Positions 1 to 8,320 of a stretch of DNA of 64,000 nucleotides are shown piece by piece (position 1 is the first letter of the stretch; each line of letters starts with the position of its first letter). Location of the stretch: the NCBI GenBank assembly GCA_004000035.1, contig RJAE01000002.1, forward strand, positions 434,001 to 498,000, read 5' to 3'. The DNA comes from Arthrobacter sulfonylureivorans. GTDB taxonomy: Bacteria; Actinomycetota; Actinomycetes; Actinomycetales; Micrococcaceae. A program made the translations under genes and the position numbers. The notes under the pieces were generated by a model. The model searched no databases. It was not told where the DNA came from and saw only the letters and a program-made list of their open reading frames with translations.

Positions 1-398
1 TCGCCCAGCGCCACGTCCAGCGGCCCCAGCGACGTGTACAACATCCCCTCGTAGAGCTTGGCGAAATGCAGCTTGAAGAAGACGTTCCAGGTGGAGTCGT
101 ACACGGCACCGTTCATCGCAGAGACGGCCAGCAGCGCCGGGGCGATGTAGTTCGCGTAGCCAATTTCCGCCCCGCCGGGGCCGGTGACGGTGCCGATCAG
201 CGAGCCCAGGCCAATACCCATGGCCACCAGATAGAGGACCGGCTCCACGAATCCGCTGACCATGATCGCCCAGTTGGTGCCCCAGGTAGCCTTCACACCA
301 CGGGAGAAGACCGCGCGGACATTGCCGGCGTAGAGCGAACCGAGCGGGCGGCGGGACGGTTCCAGCCGCAACTGCTGGGAAACAATGTGCTGGCTCAT
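1..398 (-). CDS. ABC-2 type exporter permease, partial (5' part only)
   Basis: This is the N-terminal 132 or so residues of an ABC-2 family membrane subunit; the rest lies beyond the left edge. The start ATG overlaps the stop of the upstream permease gene (ATGA), so the two are translationally coupled. A hydrophobic segment (FVEPVLYLVAMGIGLGSLIG) and the YANYIAPALLAVSAMNGAVY stretch are typical of DrrB/NodJ-type permeases. It should form a heteromeric exporter with the next permease and the ATPase encoded at 1425-2390. The substrate cannot be read from sequence; drug or lipid export is usual for this family. Confidence 0.85.
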   Translation of the reverse strand, partial: MSQHIVSQQLRLEPSRRPLGSLYAGNVRAVFSRGVKATWGTNWAIMVSGFVEPVLYLVAMGIGLGSLIGTVTGPGGAEIGYANYIAPALLAVSAMNGAVYDSTWNVFFKLHFAKLYEGMLYTSLGPLDVALG

Positions 399-1432
399 TT
401 GCCCAGCCTCCTGATGTAGACGCGGCGCGCGAAGATCCAGCCCACCACGCAGAGGACCGCCAGGTAGGCCACGTGCAGAACCGTCGGCCAGACGGGTTCC
501 GCGTAGCCGTAGCTGAGCACCCGGCCCAGCTCGGTGGAATGCCACAACGGGGAAATCCAGCCGATCCAGCGGACCAGCAGCGGCATAGCATCCAGCGGGA
601 AGAAGGTGCCGGAGAACAGGAACAGCGGCATCACAATGAACCGCTGCACCAGGGCGAACTGGCCGCGATCCTCTTCGATGCTGGCCGAGTAAGCCATCAG
701 CGGCAGCCCGAAGGACATCCCGGCCAGCGCCGCGGTAAAGATCATCACCCAGCCGGTCGGTTCAACCACCGCACCAAACAGGACCAGGCACAGAAAGTAG
801 AGCCCGGTGGTCAGCAGCAACCGGGCCAGCACACCCATGGAGTGCCCGTTGACCAGTTGCTGGCTCTGCAGCGGAGAGGCGTTCGGACCGTAGTAGGTCT
901 TGCGCCATTTGAAACCGGAGATGACCGAGTAGGTGTTCTCTTCGCTGGCCACCATGATCGCGGCGGTGGCGAGCAGCGCCGGGGCCACGAACACCAGGTA
1001 CGGCACGGCCTGGCCATTGCCGGCGTCCAGCGACACGTTGGTGTTGGCGTCCACGAGCGTAGCCAGCCCCACGCCCATCGCGAAGAGGTACACCAACGGC
1101 GTGCCGACGGCCGTCATCAGCACCGTCCAGCCGTAGCCGCGCAACTGCCGCAGCCAATGCTCCATGTAGTAGAAGGAGCCGAAGTTGCGGGCTCGTTCGG
1201 CCGACTGCAGCGGTGAAAGCGGTGAGCGCAGACCGGTCACGGGCCGGGTGAGCGCGTCGACCTCGCGCAGGGTCAGCTGCGCCGGGACACGGGCTTCCAC
1301 CGAACCGGCGGCGGCAGCTGCATCAGGTTCGGGCGCCGGAGTTTTGCCGGCAGCAGCAGACTCAGCCGAGGCTCGCGAGGCGGCTTCCGCTTCCTGCCCG
1401 CCGGGCACCTGCGAAGGCTGTTGCTCAGTCAA
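395..1432 (-). CDS. ABC-2 type exporter permease
   Basis: A 345-residue integral membrane protein of the ABC-2 (DrrB/NodJ) family. A long Ala/Glu/Pro-rich cytoplasmic N-terminus of about 75 residues precedes the transmembrane part, which includes TVLMTAVGTPLVYLFAMGVG and later hydrophobic helices up to residue ~335. The start is TTG at 1432, with AGGAG six bases upstream, and it overlaps the end of the ATPase gene by 8 bp. It shares the VxxPLVYLxAMGxGL pattern with the partial permease downstream, so the exporter probably has two different membrane subunits. Substrate unknown. Confidence 0.9.
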   Translation of the reverse strand: MTEQQPSQVPGGQEAEAASRASAESAAAGKTPAPEPDAAAAAGSVEARVPAQLTLREVDALTRPVTGLRSPLSPLQSAERARNFGSFYYMEHWLRQLRGYGWTVLMTAVGTPLVYLFAMGVGLATLVDANTNVSLDAGNGQAVPYLVFVAPALLATAAIMVASEENTYSVISGFKWRKTYYGPNASPLQSQQLVNGHSMGVLARLLLTTGLYFLCLVLFGAVVEPTGWVMIFTAALAGMSFGLPLMAYSASIEEDRGQFALVQRFIVMPLFLFSGTFFPLDAMPLLVRWIGWISPLWHSTELGRVLSYGYAEPVWPTVLHVAYLAVLCVVGWIFARRVYIRRLGK

Positions 1433-2390
1433 TGAGGCTCCTGCCGGTCAGCCGGAGGAAAACATCCTCCAGGCTGGAGCGCCGCACCAGCGAGGTGATG
1501 GGACGAAGCCCGCGGTTCGACACCTGCTCAAGTGCCGCCTCGCCGTCGTCGGCATAGATGAGGATCCGGTCGGGCAGCGTTTCAAGCCGCTCCCCGATGC
1601 CTCCCAGCTCCGGCGCCACGGTGGTATTCCGCTCGGAACCGAACCGAAGTTCCAGCACCTCGCGGGTGGAATGCTCGCGGATCAGCGCCGACGGTGAACC
1701 TTCCGCCATGATCTTGCCTTTGTCGACCACGATCAGGCGGTCGCACAGCTGTTCCGCCTCATCCATATAGTGGGTGGTCAGGATCAGGGTGACACCGGCT
1801 TCCTTGAGCCGGAAGAGCCGGTCCCAGAGGATGTGGCGGGCCTGCGGATCGAGGCCGGTGGTGGGCTCGTCGAGCAGCAGCACCTTCGGGTCGTTCATCA
1901 GCGAACGGGCAATGGTCAGGCGCCGCTTCATGCCGCCGGAGAGGGCGTCCACCTTCGCCTTGGCCTTGTCCGTCAGCTGCGCGAATTCCAGCAGTTCGTC
2001 GGCCTTGGGCCGCAGGTAGGAGTACGGCAGCCCGAAGTAACGGCCGTAGACGATCAGGTTGTCGCGGACCTTCAGTTCCTCATCCAGGTTGTCCTGCTGC
2101 GGCACCACGCCCAGGTGCGCGCGCACTTCCGGTCCGTGCTGGTCCGGGTCGAGGCCCATGATGCTCAGCTCGCCGGAGGTCCGCTGCGAGACGCCGCCGA
2201 TCATCCGCATAGTGGTGGACTTGCCTGCACCATTCGGACCGAGCAGCCCGAAGGACTCCCCCTGCTGGACGTCGAATGAGATTCCGTCGACGGCGTTGAA
2301 ATCGCCGTAGGTCTTCACCACATTCCGGGCGGTAATGACGGCGGCGGGCGCCTGCTGCGGCAGCCGATGTGAAAGAGATGTTTGAGGCAC
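1425..2390 (-). CDS. ABC exporter ATPase, DrrA-like
   Basis: A 321-residue nucleotide-binding subunit of the DrrA/ABC-2 exporter group. Walker A GPNGAGKST is at residues 51-59, the ABC signature LSGGM at 150-154 and Walker B LLLDEPTTGLD from 171. A C-terminal regulatory tail typical of DrrA-like ATPases follows (about 240-321). It is the first gene of a three-gene exporter operon read leftwards. The GTG start lies exactly 6 bases downstream of TAGGCT (2397-2402 on the minus strand), with no Shine-Dalgarno sequence, which suggests a leaderless transcript. Confidence 0.93.
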   Translation of the reverse strand: MPQTSLSHRLPQQAPAAVITARNVVKTYGDFNAVDGISFDVQQGESFGLLGPNGAGKSTTMRMIGGVSQRTSGELSIMGLDPDQHGPEVRAHLGVVPQQDNLDEELKVRDNLIVYGRYFGLPYSYLRPKADELLEFAQLTDKAKAKVDALSGGMKRRLTIARSLMNDPKVLLLDEPTTGLDPQARHILWDRLFRLKEAGVTLILTTHYMDEAEQLCDRLIVVDKGKIMAEGSPSALIREHSTREVLELRFGSERNTTVAPELGGIGERLETLPDRILIYADDGEAALEQVSNRGLRPITSLVRRSSLEDVFLRLTGRSLID

Positions 2391-2445
2391 TGCTATAGCC
2401 TAGATCACATCACTGATTGAGGAAAGTCAATCGGGTCATGGCTGC

Positions 2446-3414
2446 TCAGCTCCACAGGGCCACGCGCACTTTGGAGCCGCGCCGGGCCAGGCCCCGTGGC
2501 CCTCCAGGCGCCACCATGGCCGCGGTGGCCTGGGCTGTGCCGGCAATACGCTGCAGCGTCCGGGCAGCGGCCGTGGCCCGGCCATGGTCCAAGGTGCTGG
2601 CCCACCACAGTCCGGGCAACGGGGTGCCGGCCGCGGGCAGCCGTGCCAGCAAGCCGTCGGCCAACTCCGGCCGGACGATGTGTTCGAGCGCCAGCATGAT
2701 GCCCTCGCCGGACCGGACGGCGGCCAGGGCGCTGGTCTCGCTGGACATCTCGATGGTCTCCGGCGGGCCGGGCAGGGGTCCCAGCCAGCGTTGCAGATCC
2801 AGTCCATCCAGTCCGGCCGGGCCGGTGAACCAGCGATGGTCCGGCAGCTGCCCGGCCAGGGCCGCTCCCTCCAGCCGGGCCAACGGGTGCCCGGGCGAGG
2901 CCACCAGCACGCGCTGGTAGCGCAGGAACGGGACCACCTCCAGCGCCGGGTGCTGCGGCGGCTGCGGCCGGGATCCCAGGGCTATGTCGTAGGCGTGGTT
3001 GGCCAGCAGGGCCGCCATGTCCGCGGCCGGTTCCACCACCACGTCCACGGTGGCCCCGGGCACCCGCCTGGTGTAGTAATCCACCAGCCGGCCGGCGGCG
3101 TGTTCGGCAAAATCCGCGGTGGCCAGCACCCGCAGGCTGCCGGACGCGGCCTCGGCCTGAGCCACCTCGCGGCGCACGTGATCGGCCAGCCCCACGATTT
3201 CCTGGGCATGGGCCGCCAGCGCGCGGCCGCCCGGAGTCAGGGCAATGCCTCCGCCGGCCCGGACGAACAGCGGATCGCCCAGATCCTGGCGCAGCGCGGC
3301 CAACGCGGCTGAGACCGCCGGCTCGCTGACCGCCAACTCCGCCGCAGCGGCCCGCAGCGAACCCAGACGTGCCACCAAGGCAAAGGCCTTGAGCTGGTTC
3401 AAAGTCATGGACAT
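2446..3414 (-). CDS. LysR-family transcriptional regulator, putative cox operon regulator
   Basis: A 322-residue LysR-type regulator. The N-terminal winged helix-turn-helix (MTLNQLKAFALVARLGSLRA to about residue 65) is followed by a substrate-binding domain (about 90-300). It is divergent from the carbon monoxide dehydrogenase operon, with 115 bp between the two starts. An interrupted palindrome (TCATAA-N8-TTATGA) lies in that gap, right beside the coxM -35 hexamer. By family rule it should activate coxM and limit its own expression. The inducer is unknown. A second ATG two codons in could be the true start. Confidence 0.9.
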   Translation of the reverse strand: MSMTLNQLKAFALVARLGSLRAAAAELAVSEPAVSAALAALRQDLGDPLFVRAGGGIALTPGGRALAAHAQEIVGLADHVRREVAQAEAASGSLRVLATADFAEHAAGRLVDYYTRRVPGATVDVVVEPAADMAALLANHAYDIALGSRPQPPQHPALEVVPFLRYQRVLVASPGHPLARLEGAALAGQLPDHRWFTGPAGLDGLDLQRWLGPLPGPPETIEMSSETSALAAVRSGEGIMLALEHIVRPELADGLLARLPAAGTPLPGLWWASTLDHGRATAAARTLQRIAGTAQATAAMVAPGGPRGLARRGSKVRVALWS

Positions 3415-3420
3415 CGCAGG

Positions 3421-3440
3421 TCATAACCTTTCGCTTATGA
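3421..3440. promoter_or_regulatory. Putative LysR operator between lysR and coxM
   Basis: A 20-bp interrupted palindrome, TCATAA-N8-TTATGA. It ends five bases before a TTGACA -35 hexamer that reads toward coxM, and it starts six bases upstream of the divergent lysR start. LysR proteins usually bind such dyads just upstream of the -35 element of the target and repress their own gene from the same site. The palindrome is seen; its function is inferred. Confidence 0.55.
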
Positions 3441-3445
3441 GGATC

Positions 3446-3474
3446 TTGACACCCCTTGGGGCAAGGAGCAACAT
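3446..3474 (+). promoter_or_regulatory. Probable sigma-70-type promoter of the cox operon
   Basis: A consensus -35 TTGACA (3446-3451) is followed after 17 bases by CAACAT (3469-3474), which matches the -10 consensus at positions 2, 5 and 6. The coxM start is 56 bases further on, behind a GAGGGG ribosome-binding site. The weak -10 fits a promoter that needs an activator such as the adjacent LysR protein. Confidence 0.5.
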
Positions 3475-3529
3475 GTGCCTCATGGGGGGCCCTCAACGGT
3501 GAGGGTGACGTGTCTTTGAGGGGTAGACC

Positions 3530-4408
3530 ATGCAGATTCCTGCTCCATTCGACTATGTGCGCGCCAGCGACGTGGACAACGCGCTGGCCCTGCTCGAACG
3601 CCACGGGCCGGAGTCCCGGCTGGTGGCCGGCGGGCACAGCCTGCTGCCGATGATGAAACTCCGGCTGGCGCGGCCGGAGTGGCTGATCGACATCAATGGC
3701 CTGGCCGAACTCGACTTCATGGTGCGCGAAGGGAACGTGTTCAGGATCGGTGCGCTGACCCGCCACACCACGCTCCTTGAGTCGCCCGAGGTCGCACGGT
3801 TGTTCCCGATCGTGACCGATGCCGAGCAAGTGATTGCCGATCCGGTGGTGCGGAACCGCGGCACGATCGGCGGCTCGCTCTGTCAGGCGGACCCGGCCGA
3901 AGATCTCTCCACCGTCTGCGATGTGCTCCGCGCCGAGGCCGTGATCCGAGGTCCGGCCGGCGAGCGCGTCGTCGCCATGGATGAGTTCCACCGCGGCCCG
4001 TACGAGACCGCCGTCGGGCAGAACGAACTGATGTCCGAGCTCCGTTTCCCCATCCGCCCCAGATCAAGCAGCGCCTACGAAAAGGTGGAGCGCCGGGTGG
4101 GCGACTGGGCTGTCGCGGCCGCCGGGGCGGCTGTCTCGCTGGCAGCCGACGGCACCATCGAAGAGTCATCGGTGGGGCTCACCGCGGTGGGGCTGGACGG
4201 CACGGTTGCCGGGATCGGCGACCTGTTGGGCGGCCGGCGGCCGGACGAAGACCTCTTCGCCGAGGCGGGCCGGATTGCCGCCGCCGCGTGCGAGCCGGTC
4301 GCCGACCAGCGCGGCGGCATCGACTACAAACGGCATCTGGCCGACGAACTGACCCGCCGGGTGCTGCGCCGCGCCTGCGCACGCGCCTCGGAAGAACAGG
4401 AAGGCTGA
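3530..4408 (+). CDS. coxM: Aerobic CO dehydrogenase, FAD-binding medium subunit
   Basis: A 292-residue FAD subunit of a molybdenum hydroxylase. It passes electrons from the FeS subunit to the quinone side during carbon monoxide oxidation. FAD-contact motifs AGGHS (about residues 35-39) and TIGGS (about 113-117) are present, followed by the CoxM-type C-terminal domain. It opens the operon in the M-S-L order typical of true CO dehydrogenases; three bases separate it from coxS. Its identity as a CO dehydrogenase subunit rests on the CoxL signature two genes downstream. Confidence 0.93.
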   Translation: MQIPAPFDYVRASDVDNALALLERHGPESRLVAGGHSLLPMMKLRLARPEWLIDINGLAELDFMVREGNVFRIGALTRHTTLLESPEVARLFPIVTDAEQVIADPVVRNRGTIGGSLCQADPAEDLSTVCDVLRAEAVIRGPAGERVVAMDEFHRGPYETAVGQNELMSELRFPIRPRSSSAYEKVERRVGDWAVAAAGAAVSLAADGTIEESSVGLTAVGLDGTVAGIGDLLGGRRPDEDLFAEAGRIAAAACEPVADQRGGIDYKRHLADELTRRVLRRACARASEEQEG

Positions 4409-4411
4409 ACC

Positions 4412-4930
4412 ATGCAGATCAGCATGAGCGTCAACGGCAATGAAGTGACCCGCGACATCGAACCGCGCGTGCTGCTGGTCCATTTCATCCGCGAAGAACT
4501 GGGCCTGACCGGAACCCATTGGGGCTGCGACACCAGCAACTGCGGCACCTGCGTGGTGCTGATGGACGGGCAGCCGGTGAAGTCCTGCACCGTGCTGGCG
4601 GCGATGGCGGACGGGCACGAGATCCGTACCGTCGAAGGACTGGCCAGCAACGGCGCGCTGGATCCTGTCCAGCAAGGCTTCATGGAGGAGCACGGGCTGC
4701 AGTGCGGTTTCTGCACCCCCGGAATGATGCTCACCGCCCGGGCCCTGCTGGATAAGAACCCGCATCCGGACGACGGTGAAATCCGGCAGGCGATCTCCGG
4801 CCAGATTTGCCGCTGCACCGGCTACGCCACCATTGTCCGCTCGGTCCAATGGGCGGCGAACCACCCCGTCGGCAGCGCGGCAACGGGGGACGCCGCCGAT
4901 CCAAGTGAAGCTGAAGAGGTGACGGCATGA
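4412..4930 (+). CDS. coxS: Aerobic CO dehydrogenase, [2Fe-2S] small subunit
   Basis: A 172-residue iron-sulfur subunit with two [2Fe-2S] clusters. The N-terminal plant-type cluster motif C-x4-C-x2-C-x12-C is visible in GCDTSNCGTC and the downstream KSC. The second cluster uses QCGFC and CRC in the four-helix domain (about residues 95-155). It carries electrons from the Mo/Cu site of CoxL to the FAD of CoxM. The C-terminus has about 20 extra Ala/Glu-rich residues. The stop overlaps the coxL start (ATGA). Confidence 0.95.
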   Translation: MQISMSVNGNEVTRDIEPRVLLVHFIREELGLTGTHWGCDTSNCGTCVVLMDGQPVKSCTVLAAMADGHEIRTVEGLASNGALDPVQQGFMEEHGLQCGFCTPGMMLTARALLDKNPHPDDGEIRQAISGQICRCTGYATIVRSVQWAANHPVGSAATGDAADPSEAEEVTA

Positions 4931-7350
4931 CCACCACCCAGGAGCGTCCGGCGTCGGGACCGGGAGAAGGCGCCCGTCCGGGCAATCCGGCCGCGGGAGA
5001 CAAGGACCGGCCGATCGGTTACGGCCGGATCCAGCGCAAGGAAGACCCGCGGTTCATCCGCGGCAAGGGTCGCTACGTTGACGACATTGTGCTGCCGGGC
5101 ATGCTGCACGGCGCCATCCTGCGTGCCCCCGTGGCGCACGCCAGGCTGGTCTCGATCGACACGTCCGAGGCGCTGGCACACCCGAAGGTCAAGGCAGTCA
5201 TCACCGGCAAGGACTTGGAAGGCTTGAACCTTGCCTGGGCGCCCACGCTGTCCGCGGACGTGCAGGCCGTGCTGGTGACGGACAAGGTCCGGTTCCAAGG
5301 CCAGGAAGTCGCGTTCGTCGTCGCGGAGGACCGCTACGCCGCCCGCGACGCGCTGGAACTGATCGACGTCGAATATGACATCCTGCCGCCGGTCATCGAC
5401 GCGCGGAAGGCGCTCGATGCCGATGCTCCCGTTATCCGCGACGATCTGGCGGGTCGCACCGACAACCGCATTTTCGATTGGGAGATTGGCGACGCGGACG
5501 AGACCGAGGCAGTGTTCGCGGCGGCCGACGTCGTCGTCGCCCAGGACATGGTCTACCCGAGGGTTCATCCGGCCCCGATGGAAACCTGCGGGGCGGTGGC
5601 GGATTTCGATCCGATCGACGGTGGCCTGACCCTGTACGAGACGACGCAGGCGCCCCATGCCCACCGCACCCTGTATGCAATGGTGGCCGGCATTCCCGAG
5701 CACAAGATCCGTGTGGTGTCTCCGGACATCGGCGGCGGCTTCGGGAACAAGGTGGGCATCTACCCGGGCTACGTCCTGGCCGTCGTCGGGTCCATCGTCA
5801 CCGGCAAACCGGTCAAGTGGGTGGAGGACCGCTCGGAGAACCTGATGTCCACCTCCTTCGCGCGGGATTACCTGATGCGCGGGGAAATCGCCGCCACCAA
5901 GGACGGCAAGATCCTGGCGGTGCGGACCAATGTGCTGGCCGACCACGGCGCGTTCAACGCCACCGCCCAGCCCACCAAGAACCCGGCCGGCTTCTTCAGC
6001 ATCTTCACCGGCAGCTATGACCTGCAGGCGGCGTACTGCAAGGTCACCGGTGTGTACACCAACAAGGCGCCAGGCGGCGTCGCCTACGCGTGTTCCTTCC
6101 GGGTCACCGAGGCCGTGTATTTGGTGGAACGCATGGTGGACGTGCTGGCGCGCAAACTGGAGATGGATCCCGCCGAATTGCGGCTGAAGAACTTCATCCG
6201 GCCCGAGCAGTTCCCTTACGCCAACAAGACCGGCTGGGAGTACGACTCGGGAAATTACGAACCGGCCATGCGGCTGTCCATGAAGATGGCCGGCTACGAG
6301 GAACTGCGCCGCGAGCAGGCCGAGAAGCGCGAGCGCGGCGAGCTGATGGGCATCGGGGTCTCCTTCTTCACCGAGACCGTCGGCGCCGGCCCGCGCAAAC
6401 ACTTCGACATCGTGGGCCTGGGCATGGCCGACGGCGCCGAACTGCGGGTCCACCCGACCGGCAAGGCGGTGGTCCGGCTGTCGGTGCAATCGCAGGGGCA
6501 GGGCCACGAGACCACCTTCGCGCAGATCGTGGCCGAGGAACTGGGCATCCCGCCGGAAGACATCGATGTGGTGCACGGCGACACCGACCAGACGCCGTTT
6601 GGCCTGGGCACCTACGGCAGCCGCTCCACGCCTGTGAGCGGCGGCGCGGTGGCGCTGGTGGCCCGCAAGGTTCGGGACAAGGCGAAGTTCATCGCGGCCG
6701 CGATGCTCGAAACCCGTCCCGAGGACCTGGAATGGGAGAAAGGCCGCTGGTTCGTGAAGGGCGACCCCGGCGCGGGCAAGACGATGGCGGAGATCGCCCT
6801 CGGCGCCCACGGCACCGTCGCGTTGCCCGACGGAATCGATGGCAACCTCGACGCCGAGGTCACCTACGACCCGCCCAATCTGACGTTCCCGTTCGGCGCC
6901 TACATCTGTGTGGTCGACGTCGATCCCGGCACCGGCCGCGTGAAAGTCCGCCGCTTCATCGCGGTGGACGACTGCGGCACCAGGATCAATCCGATGATCA
7001 TCGAGGGCCAGGTCCACGGCGGCCTGACCGACGGCGTGGGGATGGCGCTGATGGAGATCATCGAATTCGACGAGGACGGCAACTGCCTTGGCGGCTCCTT
7101 CATGGACTACCTGATCCCGACGGCGATGGAGGTTCCGGATTGGGAGACCGGTTTCACGGTCACGCCGTCGCCGCATCATCCGATCGGCGCGAAGGGCATC
7201 GGCGAATCCGCCACGGTTGGGTCTCCGCCCGCCATTGTCAACGCCGTCGTCGACGCACTGGCGCCGTTTGGCATCACGCATATGGACATGCCGTGCACCC
7301 CCGCCCGGGTCTGGGAGGCCATGCAGGGCCGGCCGAGGCCACCGGTGTGA
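4927..7350 (+). CDS. coxL: Aerobic CO dehydrogenase, large (Mo/Cu) subunit, form I
   Basis: An 807-residue catalytic subunit that oxidises CO with water to CO2, two electrons and two protons. The form I active-site signature AYACSFR is at residues 386-392; C389 corresponds to the cysteine that holds copper of the CuSMoO2 centre in Oligotropha. The conserved catalytic glutamate of the molybdenum hydroxylase family is in KGIGES (E760). The xanthine oxidase-like ab hammerhead domain lies at about 30-150 and the Mo-binding domains follow to about 795. The signature separates it from form II (CoxL-like) hydroxylases, so CO is a justified substrate call. It is coupled to coxS by an ATGA overlap. 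Confidence 0.95.
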   Translation: MTTTQERPASGPGEGARPGNPAAGDKDRPIGYGRIQRKEDPRFIRGKGRYVDDIVLPGMLHGAILRAPVAHARLVSIDTSEALAHPKVKAVITGKDLEGLNLAWAPTLSADVQAVLVTDKVRFQGQEVAFVVAEDRYAARDALELIDVEYDILPPVIDARKALDADAPVIRDDLAGRTDNRIFDWEIGDADETEAVFAAADVVVAQDMVYPRVHPAPMETCGAVADFDPIDGGLTLYETTQAPHAHRTLYAMVAGIPEHKIRVVSPDIGGGFGNKVGIYPGYVLAVVGSIVTGKPVKWVEDRSENLMSTSFARDYLMRGEIAATKDGKILAVRTNVLADHGAFNATAQPTKNPAGFFSIFTGSYDLQAAYCKVTGVYTNKAPGGVAYACSFRVTEAVYLVERMVDVLARKLEMDPAELRLKNFIRPEQFPYANKTGWEYDSGNYEPAMRLSMKMAGYEELRREQAEKRERGELMGIGVSFFTETVGAGPRKHFDIVGLGMADGAELRVHPTGKAVVRLSVQSQGQGHETTFAQIVAEELGIPPEDIDVVHGDTDQTPFGLGTYGSRSTPVSGGAVALVARKVRDKAKFIAAAMLETRPEDLEWEKGRWFVKGDPGAGKTMAEIALGAHGTVALPDGIDGNLDAEVTYDPPNLTFPFGAYICVVDVDPGTGRVKVRRFIAVDDCGTRINPMIIEGQVHGGLTDGVGMALMEIIEFDEDGNCLGGSFMDYLIPTAMEVPDWETGFTVTPSPHHPIGAKGIGESATVGSPPAIVNAVVDALAPFGITHMDMPCTPARVWEAMQGRPRPPV

Positions 7351-7351
7351 C

Positions 7352-8320
7352 ATGCCGCAGCGCGAGATGGCCCTGGCCGCCAGGGCGGATGAACTGAGCC
7401 GGCGACGGGAACCTTTTGTCCGTGCCACCGTGGTCCGAGCCCAGCATCCGACCAGCGCCCGCGCGGGCGACACCGCGCTGGTACTGGCCGGCGGCACCAT
7501 CGAAGGGTTCGTGGGCGGGAACTGCGTGGAAGCTTCCGTGCGCGACTACGGCCTGCGGACCTTGGCCTCCGGCGAGCCGCTGCTGCTTCGGGTGATGCCG
7601 GGCGAGCCGGTCCGGAACCAGGAGGAGGGTGCTGTCACAGTGGCGAATCCGTGCCTCAGCGGCGGCTCGGTGGAAATCTTCCTCCAGCCGCAGCTGCCGG
7701 CACCACGGATAGTGGTGGTCGGCGCCAGCCCGATAGCGCAGGCACTGGCCGCACTGGGATCGGTGCTGGGATTCGAGCCGGAACTGGTGGCCGGCAGCGC
7801 GGCACAACCCCGGCCGGATGATGCCGCACTCATCGTCGCCTCGCACGGGCGGGAGGAGGAAGCTGCCCTCACCGCGGCGCTGCAGGCCTCCGTTCCCTAC
7901 GTGGCGCTGGTCGCCAGCGAACGCCGCGGCAACGAGGTGCTCGCCTCGCTGGACGTGGACGAGGAACTTCGGTCCCGGGTGCACTGCCCGGCCGGACTGG
8001 CGCTGGGGGCCCGCACACCGGAAGAAACAGCCCTGGCCATCCTGGCGGAGCTGGTCTCGGAACGCTCCGCAACGGCCGCCCCTCCGACGGCGTCGGCAGG
8101 AACGGCCCGTCCGGCGGGCGCGGCGGACGGCGTCGAATCCACGGCAGGATCAGGGACGGCGGAGCCCGCCACCGCCCTGGACCCGGTCTGCGGCATGACG
8201 GTTCCGGCCATTCCCGCCACCCTGCATGTGGAACACGCCGGCAGGACCGTCTACTTCTGCTCCGCCGGCTGCCGGGCCGCGTTCCTCAAGGATCCGGAGC
8301 ACTATGCCGTCGTCTCCTGA
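7352..8320 (+). CDS. XdhC/CoxI-family maturation protein fused to a C-terminal YHS domain
   Basis: A 322-residue two-part protein. Residues ~1-90 are an XdhC/CoxI N-terminal domain (GGTIEGFVGGNCVEASVR), and ~120-235 an XdhC Rossmann domain that ends in GLALGARTPEETALAIL. XdhC proteins insert or sulfurate the molybdenum cofactor of hydroxylases. After an Ala/Thr/Pro linker, residues 277-322 form a YHS domain (DPVCGM with C280; YFCSAGC with C303 and C307), a small metal-binding module often found with copper transport. The start ATG at 7352 is one base after the coxL stop. The fusion inside a Mo/Cu enzyme operon suggests a metal-delivery role. Confidence 0.85.
   Translation: MPQREMALAARADELSRRREPFVRATVVRAQHPTSARAGDTALVLAGGTIEGFVGGNCVEASVRDYGLRTLASGEPLLLRVMPGEPVRNQEEGAVTVANPCLSGGSVEIFLQPQLPAPRIVVVGASPIAQALAALGSVLGFEPELVAGSAAQPRPDDAALIVASHGREEEAALTAALQASVPYVALVASERRGNEVLASLDVDEELRSRVHCPAGLALGARTPEETALAILAELVSERSATAAPPTASAGTARPAGAADGVESTAGSGTAEPATALDPVCGMTVPAIPATLHVEHAGRTVYFCSAGCRAAFLKDPEHYAVVS

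Noticed and set aside
4822-7500. A very long open frame on the minus strand opposite coxL (892 codons)
   Set aside because: High GC at third positions opens antisense frames. The predicted protein is His/Asp/Arg-rich without domains, and the plus-strand CoxL has full family motifs.
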